Below are positions 1 through 7,239 of a stretch of 15,524 nt of DNA, in pieces; position 1 is the first letter of the stretch, and every line of letters starts with the position of its first letter. This DNA is from Quadrisphaera sp. Lineage in GTDB: Bacteria; Actinomycetota; Actinomycetes; Actinomycetales; Quadrisphaeraceae. The translations under genes were made by a program, and so were the position numbers. The stretch is from contig JARIBR010000003.1 in NCBI GenBank assembly GCA_029258695.1, positions 1 through 15,524 of the forward strand, in the 5' to 3' direction. The notes beneath the pieces were generated by a model, which saw only the letters and a list, made by a program, of their open reading frames with translations, made no database searches and had not been told where the DNA came from.

Positions 1-772
1 GCGGCTCCCACCCGCCGCCGCGCAGCGTGGCGTCCAGCTCGTCCTCGCCCATGCGGGCGAGGACCGTGGGGTTGGCGATCTTGAAGCCGTTGAGCGCCAG
101 GACCGGGATGACGGCGCCGTCGTGCGCCGCGTCGAGGAAGTGGGTGGTCTGCCACGAGCCGGCCAGGGCGCCGGTCTCCGCCTCGCCGTCGCCGATGACG
201 CAGAAGACGGTGAGCTCCGGGTCGTCGAGGACCGCGCCGAAGGCGTGCGAGAGGGAGTACCCGAGCTCGCCGCCCTCGTGGATCGAGCCGGGCACGTCGG
301 CCGCGGCGTGGGAGGGGATGCCGCCGGGGAAGGAGAACTGCTTGAACAGCCGAGCCATGCCGGCCTCGTCGCGCGTGACGTTCGGGTAGACCTCGCTCCA
401 GGAGTTCTCCAGCCACGCGTTGGCCACCACGGACGGGCCGCCGTGGCCCGGGCCGGCGACGAAGATCGCATCGAGGTCCCGCTCGCGGATGCAGCGGTTG
501 GCGTGGGCCCAGACGAGGTTCAGCCCCGGCGTGGTGCCCCAGTGCCCGAGCAGGCGCGGCTTGACCGCCAGCGGGCCCAGCTCCTCCCGCAGCAGCGGGT
601 CGCCCATGAGGTAGATCTGGCCCACGGAGAGGTAGTTGCTCGCCCGCCACCAGCGGTCGATGACCTGCAGCGTCCTCTCATCCAGGGCGGTGACGTCGTC
701 CCGGGCGCTCTCGGCGGCGTCACCCCCGACCGGGGGCGTGGGGTGGGCGGGGCGCGCGAGGTCGACGGTCAT
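1..772 (-). CDS. Phosphoketolase (xylulose-5-P/fructose-6-P), N-terminal part
   Basis: This is the first 257 codons of a thiamine-diphosphate enzyme that splits xylulose 5-phosphate or fructose 6-phosphate with phosphate into acetyl phosphate plus an aldose phosphate, in the cytosol. Visible family motifs are [10 protein letters not shown] (residues 77-86), GPGHGGPS (108-115), [10 protein letters not shown] (166-175) and the ThDP-binding GDGEAETG (195-202 region). Phosphoketolases are about 800 residues, so roughly two thirds lie beyond the left edge. The ATG at 772 gives the usual short N-terminal extension before the conserved core. Upstream there is no strong Shine-Dalgarno; TAGGCA lies 6 nt before the ATG. 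The gene is divergent from the S4 gene. The family is certain; substrate preference (X5P only or X5P/F6P) cannot be read here. Confidence 0.95.
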   Translation of the reverse strand, partial: MTVDLARPAHPTPPVGGDAAESARDDVTALDERTLQVIDRWWRASNYLSVGQIYLMGDPLLREELGPLAVKPRLLGHWGTTPGLNLVWAHANRCIRERDLDAIFVAGPGHGGPSVVANAWLENSWSEVYPNVTRDEAGMARLFKQFSFPGGIPSHAAADVPGSIHEGGELGYSLSHAFGAVLDDPELTVFCVIGDGEAETGALAGSWQTTHFLDAAHDGAVIPVLALNGFKIANPTVLARMGEDELDATLRGGGWEP

Positions 773-866
773 GGCTCATGCCTATCCCACCCGGCCCGTG
801 ATCGCCCCGGGACCTCCGTCCCGCGATGACCGCCGCTCACCGTGCGCGGGGGCTGCCCCCGTGGGG

Positions 867-872
867 CACCCT
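867..872 (+). promoter_or_regulatory. Candidate -10 (CACCCT) for leaderless S4 gene
   Basis: CACCCT ends 6 nt before the GTG at 879 and there is no Shine-Dalgarno. The hexamer has C instead of the usual T at its first position, so taken alone it is weak. It is listed because the same spacing recurs before other genes in this window. Confidence 0.3.
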
Positions 873-878
873 GGCCTC

Positions 879-1103
879 GTGGACGAGGTGCGCGAGGTGG
901 AGGTGGCCGGCGGGTCGATCCGGCTGGGGCAGCTGCTGAAGCTCGCCTCCCTGGTGGAGAACGGTTCGGACGTCCGGCCGCTCCTGGCTCAGGGGCTGGT
1001 GCGGGTGGACGGTGAGGTCGAGACCCGCCGCGGCGCGCAGCTGGCCCTCGGGGCGGTGGTCAGCGTGGACGGCGAGGGCAGCGTGCGCCTCGTCGCCGGC
1101 TGA
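879..1103 (+). CDS. Small S4-domain RNA-binding protein
   Basis: A 74-residue protein that is almost entirely one S4 domain, the fold that binds structured RNA in ribosomal protein S4, pseudouridine synthases and tyrosyl-tRNA synthetases. Visible features are IRLGQLLKLASLVENGSDVRPLL (helical half), then LVRVDGEVETRRG and a short closing beta strand, GSVRLVAG. It resembles the stand-alone YbcJ/RlbA-like S4 proteins of about 70 residues. GTG 879 puts the start just before the conserved EVEV..IRLGQ stretch. An in-frame GTG at 861 would add six residues and cannot be excluded. It is transcribed away from the phosphoketolase gene across a 106-bp gap that holds two short hairpins (808-823 and 847-861). 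The RNA target is unknown. Confidence 0.85.
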   Translation: MDEVREVEVAGGSIRLGQLLKLASLVENGSDVRPLLAQGLVRVDGEVETRRGAQLALGAVVSVDGEGSVRLVAG

Positions 1104-1163
1104 TCGTCGCCGGTTGATCGCGGTCCAGCCGTCGGCCCTCCTCTGCGCCGCACGCCGGGCCGC

Positions 1164-1192
1164 CGGACACGATCTGCGCCCGCGGCTAGGGT
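1164..1192 (+). promoter_or_regulatory. Promoter of the antiporter gene, leaderless type
   Basis: A -35-like CGGACA (1164-1169, 4 of 6 matches to TTGACA), a 17-bp spacer and a -10 TAGGGT (1187-1192) lie so close to the GTG at 1199 (6 nt after the -10) that transcription should start at or next to the start codon. There is no Shine-Dalgarno. Confidence 0.6.
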
Positions 1193-1198
1193 CGGCAG

Positions 1199-2266
1199 GT
1201 GAGCCTGACCGCCGTCCTGCTGGTGATCGGCGGCCTCCTCGCCCTCGTCGCCGGCGGCGAGGTCCTGGTCCGCGGCGCCAGCGGGGTGGCACGCACGCTC
1301 GGCATGTCCCCGCTCGTGGTCGGCCTCACGGTCGTCGCGCTCGCCACCTCGGCCCCCGAGATGGCCGTGACCGTCGACGCGGCGCTCACCGGCAGCTCCG
1401 GGGTGGCGCTCGGCAACGTCGTCGGCAGCAACATCATCAACGTGCTGCTCGTCCTGGGCGTCACCGCGCTCGTGGCGCCCATCGCCGTCGGCCGCCAGCT
1501 GGTGCGCTCCGACATCCCCATCATGATCGCCCTCTCGGTCGTCGCCCTCCTGCTGGCCCTCGACGGCGAGCTCTCGCGCCTCGACGGGCTCTTCCTGGTG
1601 CTCGCGGCGCTGGGCTACCTGGCGTTCGCGACGATCATGGGCCTGCGTCGGCGCTCCAGCGGCGGCGACGACGGCCAGCCCGCCCGCAGCGTCCCCAAGG
1701 ACCTCCTGCTCGTCGTGGTCGGCGTGGCCCTGCTCGTGGTGGGGGCTCGGGCCCTGGTCAGCGGCGCCTCCGACATCGCGCGGGCCTGGGGGGTCTCCGA
1801 CCTCGTCATCGGCCTGACCGTGGTCGCCATCGGCACGTCGCTGCCCGAGCTGATGACCTCGCTCGTGGCCGCCGTGCGCAAGCAGGTGGGCATGGCGGTG
1901 GGCAACGTCGCCGGCAGCTGCATCCTCAACCTCGGCGCGGTCCTGGGCGTCGCCGGGCTGATCGCCCCCGACGGGGTGCCCGTGGACCCTTCCGCGATCG
2001 CCGTGGACCTGCCGTTCATGGTCTCCGTCGCCATGGTGCTGCTGCCGCTGGCGTTCACCGGCGCCGTGATCAGCCGCTGGGAGGGCGCGGTGCTCGTCGG
2101 CTACTACGCCGCGTACACCGCGTGGCTGCTCCTCGACGCCGGCTCCAGCGCGGCCGTCGGCCCGTTCAGCGCCGCGATGCTCCTGCTCGTGGTGCCCATC
2201 ACCGCGCTGTGGATCGCCGTCCTCGTCGGGTACGAGCTGGGGCGCCGGCGCACCCGCGTGTCCTGA
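1199..2266 (+). CDS. Calcium/sodium antiporter, CaCA family (YrbG-like)
   Basis: A 355-residue inner-membrane protein of the Ca2+:cation antiporter superfamily, which exports Ca2+ in exchange for Na+ or H+. It shows the two inverted alpha-repeats of the family: residues ~42-87 with VALATSAPEM (E54) and GNVVGSNIINVLL, and ~205-250 with VAIGTSLPEL (E217) and GNVAGSCILN. The two glutamates are the ion-binding carboxylates. About ten hydrophobic segments are visible, with a polar, Arg/Ser/Gly/Asp-rich loop near residues 148-163. Length is normal for bacterial members (320-360). In repeat 2 the Asn usual in GSN is Cys241. The GTG start at 1199 is supported by the leaderless promoter directly before it. 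The gene converges on the LLM oxidoreductase with 27 bp between stop codons and no obvious terminator. Confidence 0.93.
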   Translation: MSLTAVLLVIGGLLALVAGGEVLVRGASGVARTLGMSPLVVGLTVVALATSAPEMAVTVDAALTGSSGVALGNVVGSNIINVLLVLGVTALVAPIAVGRQLVRSDIPIMIALSVVALLLALDGELSRLDGLFLVLAALGYLAFATIMGLRRRSSGGDDGQPARSVPKDLLLVVVGVALLVVGARALVSGASDIARAWGVSDLVIGLTVVAIGTSLPELMTSLVAAVRKQVGMAVGNVAGSCILNLGAVLGVAGLIAPDGVPVDPSAIAVDLPFMVSVAMVLLPLAFTGAVISRWEGAVLVGYYAAYTAWLLLDAGSSAAVGPFSAAMLLLVVPITALWIAVLVGYELGRRRTRVS

Positions 2267-2293
2267 GGCTCGACGCCGGCCGACGCCGCCCGT

Positions 2294-3166
2294 TCAGGCC
2301 AGCAGCGGGCGCACCTGCTCACCCACGAAGGCCATGAACGCCTCCGGGTCCGGGTCGTCCGCGGTGGGCTGCAGGGCGATCGCGTCGGCGCCGGCCTCCA
2401 CCCACGGCGCCAGCCCCTCGGCGACCTGCTCCGCGCTGCCGTGGACGCTGAGGTGCTCGCCGGCGTCGAAGCCCCACGCCCGCTGGTTCGCGGCGATGCG
2501 CTCGCCAGCGCCGGGACCGGTGGCGGCGGGCACGAACACCGTGACGTCGTGGTGGTCGCTGCGCCCCGCGGCCTCGCGGCCGGCGTCGACCTGCTGGCGC
2601 GCCGCGTGCAGCCGCGTCGGCGTGGTGCCTCCCGGGAGGATCGTCCCGTCACCCACCTCCCCGGCCAGGTGGAGCGTCCTCGGGCCCTCCGCGCCGATCA
2701 GCAGGGGCACGCGCACCTGGGGCGGCCAGTCCAGCGCCACGTCCTCGAGGTGCACGTAGCGCCCGTCGGTGGTGACGCGCTCGCCGTCGAGCAGGGACCG
2801 CAGGGCACCCGCCTGCTCGCGCAGCAGCGTCAGGGGGGAGGCGACCTTCGCGCCCACCTGCGCCATCCACGGCTGCACCCCGTGACCAATCCCGGGCAGC
2901 AGGCGTCCGGGGAAGAGCCGGGCGAGGGTCGAGACCTCCATCGCGGTGAGCGCGACGTTCCGCAGCGGGGTGGGCATCAGCCCGATGCCCACGCCGATCC
3001 GCTCCGTCCACGCCAGCGCCGCCGCCGCGGCGGAGACCCCGGCCTCGAAGAAGCAGTCCTACCACAGCCACAGCTCGTCGACCCCCGCGGCGTCGGCCGC
3101 GCGCGCGACGCCGCGCAGCTGCTCGGGGGCGTACTGGGGGACGAAGATCGCACCGACGCGGGTCAT
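2294..3166 (-). pseudogene. LLM-class (F420/flavin) oxidoreductase, interrupted by amber codon
   Basis: Read from ATG 3166 this is a 290-residue luciferase-like monooxygenase family protein, intact in frame except for one TAG at codon 36 (3059-3061). The N-terminus MTRVGAIFVPQ is followed by VDELWLW, then the stop, then DCFFEAGVSAAAAALAWT. In homologues this stretch reads ELWLWEDCF, so the TAG stands where GAG (Glu) is expected, a single G-to-T change. Downstream, GIGLMPTPLRN, FPGRLLPGIGHG, VPLLIGAEGPRTL and GDGTIL are typical of the family. A restart at GTG 2992 would give 232 residues lacking the first beta-alpha-beta units that help form the cofactor pocket, so activity is doubtful. The gene lies 26 bp after dhaKL on the same strand and may be its operon partner. 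A sequencing error is the main alternative. Confidence 0.85.
3059..3061 (-). other. In-frame TAG (amber) stop inside the LLM gene
   Basis: On the minus strand the codons run GTC GAC GAG CTG TGG CTG TGG TAG GAC TGC. Both flanks are in the same frame and both match the LLM family, so this is a point nonsense change and not a frameshift. The expected residue is Glu. Confidence 0.9.
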
Positions 3167-3192
3167 GGGCCCACCCTGCCGGATCGTGGCGA

Positions 3193-4923
3193 TCAGCCGC
3201 CGTGCTGCTCCGCGGCGTCGGCGGCCTCACCCGCCAGCTCCTGCGGCGTCGGGAGGTCACGCGCACCGTCCGGGTCGTCGACGGCGGCGACGGCCAGGAG
3301 CAGCATCGCCAGGCCCACGGCGCCGGGGTCGGGGGAGCCCACCGCGCGCTCACCCACGTAGCTGGCCCGCCCGCGGCGAGCGCGCAGGGACGAGGTGCCC
3401 GTCGCGCCCTCGGCGGCGGCGCGCGCGGCGGCCACCGCCGCCCCACCGTCGCCGGCCTCCCGGGCGGCGTCGGCCGCGGGGGACAGGGCGTCGACGAGGG
3501 TGCGGTCGCCCACCTGCGCGCCGCCGACCCGCTGCACCGCCTCCAGGGCCTCGGCGAGCGCCCCGGCCAGTCCTGCGGGGCCCTGCTGCACGTCAGAGGT
3601 CGCGAGGGACTGCAGGACCAGGCCGAACAGCGGCCCCGACGTGCCGCCGACCCCGTCGAGGAACGCCCGCGCGGCCGCCGTGAGGTCCGCGCCCCGGGCC
3701 TCGCGTGCCCGGCGGAGCCCGCCGGTGAGGTTGTCGCCGAAGTCACCGTCGCCGGAGAGCTGGTCCAGGCGGGTGAGGTCCTCGTGGGCGGCGTCGACGT
3801 CGTCGGCGTAGCGCGCGACGATCGCCGCGCCCCGGTCCGAGGCGGCCGAGCGGTCCGCGTCGCCGGCGGCGCCGGAGTTCGCCGTCCCCGCCCCTGCGGC
3901 CCGGGGCGCCTCGGCGGCGGACCGCTGCAGCGCGGGCCACGCCGGCACCTCGCTCGGAGCCAGCCACAGCTCGAGCCAGCCCGCCTGCAGACCCACGAGG
4001 GTGAGCGAGAACCCGCGCATGTCCAGCGCCGCCGTGTACGTGCCCACGAGCGCGGCGCTCAGCGGGGCCTCGCGCGCGGCGAGCAGGTCACCGACGGCGG
4101 CGCGCACCGCGTGCATCTCCAGGTCGGTGGCCGAGCCCAGCCCGTTGACGATCAGCAGCAGCCCGTCCTCCCCGGGCTGCACCGCGCCCAGCAGCTCACC
4201 GACCATCCGCTCCAGCAGCTCCGGCGTGCTCGGGGCCTCGATGGTCTCCACGGCGCGCTCGCCGTGGATGCCCACGCCGTACTCCAGCTCGCCGTCGGCG
4301 AGGTCGAAGGCGGGCCGGCCGGTGCCCGGGGCGGTCTGCGCCCGCGTGGCCACGGCGAGGGAACGGGCGTTCTCGACGACGGCGGCGCCGAGCTCGGCCA
4401 GCTCGGCCCGCGACGCACCGCGGTCGGCGGCGGCCCCGAGGATCTTCTCCACCGCGACCGTGGCCGCGGTGCCGCGGCGCCCGGTGTCCGTCTCGTCGCT
4501 GGCCGTCGCGAGGTCGTCGTCGACGAGCACCGTGGCGCACTCCACGCCCTCGGCGGCCAGGCGCTCGGCGGCGACGCGGAAGTTGATGACGTCACCGGTG
4601 TAGTTCTTCACCACGTGCAGCACGCCGCCGGGCTTCGCGACGGCCCGTGAGGCCTCGTAGACCGCCCGGTTGTGGGGGGAGGTGAAGATCTCACCGGGCA
4701 CCGCGGCGTCGAGGCCGCCGCGCCCGACGAAACCCGCGTGCATCGGCTCGTGGCCGGCGCCGCCCCCGGAGACGATCGCGACGCTGCGCTCGGGGGCGGG
4801 CGCGGTGGCGGTGAGGTAGAGCGGCGACTCGTGCACGGCGAGGGTGGCGGGCCACGTCGCGGCGAGACCGCGCGCGGCGTCGAGCACCGCGGAGGCCGGG
4901 TCGGGGAAGAAGTAGCTGTCCAT
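3193..4923 (-). CDS. Dihydroxyacetone kinase, single-chain DhaK-DhaL fusion
   Basis: A 576-residue cytosolic kinase that phosphorylates dihydroxyacetone to DHAP with ATP. The DhaK part (1-~330) has GGGAGHEP (53-60) for substrate binding and the substrate-binding His220 in GVGIHGER. An Ala/Gly/Ser-rich linker follows (~335-365). The DhaL part (~366-576) has the Mg-ATP aspartates D387, D392 and D394 in LDQLSGDGDFGD, plus GGTSGPLFG (426-434). The fusion of both domains is the layout of ATP-dependent kinases (Citrobacter type), not of the separate PEP-dependent subunits; no DhaM-like gene is present here. ATG 4923 is chosen because GGAGG sits 6 nt upstream and the protein then begins right at the DhaK core; the frame stays open further up only through promoter sequence. 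The LLM gene follows after 26 bp. Confidence 0.94.
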   Translation of the reverse strand: MDSYFFPDPASAVLDAARGLAATWPATLAVHESPLYLTATAPAPERSVAIVSGGGAGHEPMHAGFVGRGGLDAAVPGEIFTSPHNRAVYEASRAVAKPGGVLHVVKNYTGDVINFRVAAERLAAEGVECATVLVDDDLATASDETDTGRRGTAATVAVEKILGAAADRGASRAELAELGAAVVENARSLAVATRAQTAPGTGRPAFDLADGELEYGVGIHGERAVETIEAPSTPELLERMVGELLGAVQPGEDGLLLIVNGLGSATDLEMHAVRAAVGDLLAAREAPLSAALVGTYTAALDMRGFSLTLVGLQAGWLELWLAPSEVPAWPALQRSAAEAPRAAGAGTANSGAAGDADRSAASDRGAAIVARYADDVDAAHEDLTRLDQLSGDGDFGDNLTGGLRRAREARGADLTAAARAFLDGVGGTSGPLFGLVLQSLATSDVQQGPAGLAGALAEALEAVQRVGGAQVGDRTLVDALSPAADAAREAGDGGAAVAAARAAAEGATGTSSLRARRGRASYVGERAVGSPDPGAVGLAMLLLAVAAVDDPDGARDLPTPQELAGEAADAAEQHGG

Positions 4924-4929
4924 GGTGAG

Positions 4930-4934
4930 CCTCC
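4930..4934 (-). promoter_or_regulatory. Ribosome binding site of dhaKL
   Basis: GGAGG with a 6-nt spacer before ATG 4923. It is the strongest Shine-Dalgarno sequence in the window and decides the start codon of the kinase. Confidence 0.85.
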
Positions 4935-4944
4935 ACGATCGGGT

Positions 4945-4968
4945 GCCGTGGCCGGCGCTGGCCACGGC
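4945..4968. repeat. 9-bp inverted repeat in dhaKL leader, candidate operator
   Basis: GCCGTGGCC (4945-4953), a 6-nt centre, then GGCCACGGC (4960-4968): a perfect inverted repeat. It begins about 4 nt after the predicted dhaKL transcription start and ends 21 nt before the ATG. That position suits a repressor operator or an RNA hairpin in the leader. High GC raises the chance background, but a perfect 9+9 repeat at this place is notable. Confidence 0.45.
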
Positions 4969-4978
4969 GTCGTGCTCG

Positions 4979-5007
4979 ATCTTGGTGCGCCGGTCCGCGG
5001 GGTGCAA
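4979..5007 (-). promoter_or_regulatory. Sigma70-type promoter of dhaKL
   Basis: On the minus strand, TTGCAC (5007-5002, -35), a 17-bp spacer and CAAGAT (4984-4979, -10). Transcription would start near 4972, giving a leader of about 49 nt with the 4945-4968 inverted repeat and the GGAGG ribosome binding site. Confidence 0.6.
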
Positions 5008-5096
5008 CGGCGGGGCCCGCGCCAGAGCGGGGCCGGGCCGCGGGCCGCGCGCCGCGCGGGGCCCCGGTCCACCGACCGGCCGGTCCCTGCTGCGGG

Positions 5097-5102
5097 CACA
5101 CT
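5097..5102 (+). promoter_or_regulatory. Candidate -10 (CACACT) for leaderless SMR gene
   Basis: CACACT lies 6 nt before GTG 5109 with no Shine-Dalgarno. No good -35 was found. It is supported only by the recurring hexamer-N6-start pattern. Confidence 0.3.
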
Positions 5103-5108
5103 GCGCCC

Positions 5109-5429
5109 GTGGCCTACCTCTTCCTCGCCCTCGCCATCGCCGCCGAGGTGGCTGGCACCGCCCTGCTCCCTGCCACCGCCGGCTTCACGCGCCTCTGGCC
5201 CACGCTGGGCGTGGTGGTCGGCTACGTGGCGGCCACCGGTCTGCTCGCCCTGGCCGTGCGGGACATCGAGGTGAGCGTGGCGTACGCGGTGTGGGCGGCG
5301 CTCGGGACGGTGGCCATCGTCGTCATCGGCGCGACCTTCCTCGGGGAGCCCATCACCAGCGCGAAGGTGGTGGGCACGCTCCTCGTGGTCGCCGGCGTGG
5401 TGGTGCTCAACCTCGGCGGCGCGCACTGA
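5109..5429 (+). CDS. Small multidrug resistance (SMR) family transporter
   Basis: A 106-residue protein with four hydrophobic helices, the size and layout of EmrE/Mmr-type proton-coupled drug or guanidinium exporters, which work as dimers in the inner membrane. The essential Glu is E13 (AIAAEVAGTALL), followed by GFTRLWPTLG, AYAVWAALGTV (Y59, W62) and a C-terminus NLGGAH like that of mycobacterial Mmr. The first loop is odd: the normally conserved Lys after helix 1 (EmrE Lys22, Mmr LLKSTEGFT) is Pro21 and the following Glu is Ala24 (LLPATAGFT). GTG 5109 is the only sensible start. It is divergent from dhaKL, 185 bp apart. Substrate cannot be assigned. A partner subunit is not seen nearby, so a homodimer is likely. 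Confidence 0.92.
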   Translation: MAYLFLALAIAAEVAGTALLPATAGFTRLWPTLGVVVGYVAATGLLALAVRDIEVSVAYAVWAALGTVAIVVIGATFLGEPITSAKVVGTLLVVAGVVVLNLGGAH

Positions 5430-5493
5430 AGGCGCGACGGCTGACGGGCGCTCCTGCTCGCCCCGCACGGATGCCTTGTCACGCTCTGTCCCC

Positions 5494-5499
5494 TACGCT
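5494..5499 (+). promoter_or_regulatory. Candidate -10 (TACGCT) for the secreted hydrolase
   Basis: TACGCT in the 139-bp gap before the hydrolase matches TAnnnT and would give a leader of about 65 nt. TTGTCA lies upstream at 5476-5481 but only 12 bp away, too close for a normal -35, so the assignment is tentative. Confidence 0.3.
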
Positions 5500-5568
5500 C
5501 ACGTCACGGTCGCCGCGGTGGCCGTCCCCGCACGAGGACGTGCCGGGGGAGCCGGCGAGGGAGCGACC

Positions 5569-7203
5569 ATGACCCACCACCCGCAGTCCACGGCCGGGAG
5601 AGCAGGCCGGGGCCTGCTGGCCGCGGGCCTCGCCGCGTCGCTGCTCGCCGCGACGAGCCCGTCGGCGCTCGCCGCTCCGGCCACGGCCGCCGCGAGCACG
5701 GCCCCCGTGACGCCGAGCGCCACCGCGCCGGACCTGCCCACAGAGGTCACCGGTCCGCTGCCGCAGACCGGTGACTCGTACGCCTTCGGCGGCGCCGCCC
5801 ACCAGCAGGTCCCAGAAGACCTCGGCGAGGTCGGCTACGTCGAGGAGGAGCTGCTGGTCTCCGGCACCTCGAACGTCTACTCGTGGCCGCAGGACGCGCC
5901 GGCGGTCGTCCGGACCCCGGACGCGCCGTACACCACGAGGGTGGTCGTGCGCCGCCCCGCGGACGCCGCGGACTTCAGCGGCACCGTCGTCGTGGAGATG
6001 CTCAACCCCTCCAACCTCTTCGACCTCAACATCGGCTGGGCGATGGCCGGCCGCGAGATGGTGGACCACGGTGATGCCTGGGTGGGCATCACGGCCAAGC
6101 CGGTCGCCGTGGACGCGCTGAAGAACTTCGACCCACGGCGCTACGCCGACCTCTCCTACGCCAACCCCCTGCCCGTCGACGACCCCGGGAACTGCTCGGT
6201 GGTCGACGAGGACGCCGACGAGTCGACCCCACCGACCCCGCTGCCCGACGACACCGCCCAGGAGACGGAGAACGGGCTGGTCTGGGACGTCTACACGCAG
6301 GTCGGGAACTGGCTGCGCAGCGGCCAGAGCACCAACCCGCTCACCTACGGCGGGGACGCCAGCGCGGTGACGAAGGCCTACGGCTTCGGGTACTCCCAGA
6401 CCGGCGGGTACCTCGTCAACTACGCGAAGGCGATCCAGCCGCTCGTGGTGGAGGCGCAGGGCGCTCCCACCTACGACGGGTACCTCCTCGGCGTCGCCGG
6501 CGGCGCCTTCGCCGGGGCCTACCCCATGAACCAGTGCGAGGCGCGCCCGCCGGTCGACGACCCCCGGCGCGACCTCTACGGCATCGGCGTCCCCGTCGTC
6601 CAGCTCATGTCGCAGTCGGACTACCTGCTCGGCATCGGCTCGCGCCGTCCCGACAGCGACGTGCCCGGCGACCGGTTCCGCCACCACGAGATGGCCGGCG
6701 CCGGCCACGCCACCCCGTTCGAGCTGTACTCCTCCGCCGCCGCGCAGGACATCGTCGCGGCCGGGCGCGACGTCCCGCCCCAGCGGTGCGACCAGGGCCC
6801 GCGCAGCCGCTTCCCCAGCCAGGTCTTCTTCGACGCGTCCCTGCGCCACCTCGACGACTGGGTGCGCGACGGCGTGGCGCCGCCCCGCACGGACCCGATC
6901 GCCGTGCGGTACGGCGAGCCGGTGCTCGACCGGTTCGGCAACGTGCGCGGCGGGTGGCGCACCCCGCTCCTCGACGTGCCGGTCTCCACGTGGAACGGCA
7001 CGGCCACCGGCGCGTCGTTCTGCTTCATCGCCGGCTACGAGGTGCCCCTCGACCGGGCCACCCTGGAGGACCTGTACGACGACGACGCCGACGTCGTCGA
7101 CCAGCTCGCCGCCGACGCCCGCGAGAAGGTGGAGCAGGGTCTGCTCACCGAGCTCGACGCGGAGGAGCTCGTGCGCAGGGCCCAGGAGGAGGACGTCCTC
7201 TGA
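5569..7203 (+). CDS. Secreted alpha/beta hydrolase domain protein
   Basis: A 544-residue exported protein. A Sec signal peptide is clear: basic start with Arg11 and Arg14, hydrophobic GLLAAGLAASLLAATSPSALA, likely cut after Ala35. The mature part resembles the alpha/beta hydrolase domain family PF20091 (about 450-600 residues): the probable nucleophile is Ser276 in GFGYSQTGGYL, a possible acid is Asp351 (LMSQSDYL) and the likely base is His380 (AGAGHATPFELY). The triad is assigned by motif spacing only. Asp/Glu are concentrated in the last 45 residues. ATG 5569 is chosen for the signal peptide and for GAGGGAG 5 nt upstream. The alcohol dehydrogenase starts 36 bp later with its own promoter-like site. 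Esterase or amidase activity is probable; the substrate is unknown. Confidence 0.85.
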   Translation: MTHHPQSTAGRAGRGLLAAGLAASLLAATSPSALAAPATAAASTAPVTPSATAPDLPTEVTGPLPQTGDSYAFGGAAHQQVPEDLGEVGYVEEELLVSGTSNVYSWPQDAPAVVRTPDAPYTTRVVVRRPADAADFSGTVVVEMLNPSNLFDLNIGWAMAGREMVDHGDAWVGITAKPVAVDALKNFDPRRYADLSYANPLPVDDPGNCSVVDEDADESTPPTPLPDDTAQETENGLVWDVYTQVGNWLRSGQSTNPLTYGGDASAVTKAYGFGYSQTGGYLVNYAKAIQPLVVEAQGAPTYDGYLLGVAGGAFAGAYPMNQCEARPPVDDPRRDLYGIGVPVVQLMSQSDYLLGIGSRRPDSDVPGDRFRHHEMAGAGHATPFELYSSAAAQDIVAAGRDVPPQRCDQGPRSRFPSQVFFDASLRHLDDWVRDGVAPPRTDPIAVRYGEPVLDRFGNVRGGWRTPLLDVPVSTWNGTATGASFCFIAGYEVPLDRATLEDLYDDDADVVDQLAADAREKVEQGLLTELDAEELVRRAQEEDVL

Positions 7204-7226
7204 TCGCGCGGAGCGTGCCCTGGCCC

Positions 7227-7232
7227 TAGCCT
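7227..7232 (+). promoter_or_regulatory. Candidate -10 (TAGCCT) for leaderless dehydrogenase gene
   Basis: TAGCCT matches TAnnnT and ends 7 nt before GTG 7240; no Shine-Dalgarno is present. No convincing -35 is seen in the short space after the hydrolase stop codon. Confidence 0.45.
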
Positions 7233-7239
7233 TCACCGG

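Noticed and set aside
723..736. Hairpin CCCCCG-AC-CGGGGG inside the phosphoketolase gene
   Set aside because: It encodes ordinary codons of the N-terminal extension (Thr-Pro-Pro-Val-Gly) and short G/C repeats are expected by chance at this composition.
847..861. Stem-loop CGGGGG-CTG-CCCCCG before the S4 gene as a terminator or attenuator
   Set aside because: It lies upstream of a gene between divergent transcripts, so it has nothing to terminate. A role is possible but unsupported.
4924..4972. Riboswitch in the dhaKL leader
   Set aside because: The predicted leader is only about 49 nt and holds one simple hairpin, too short for known riboswitch classes.
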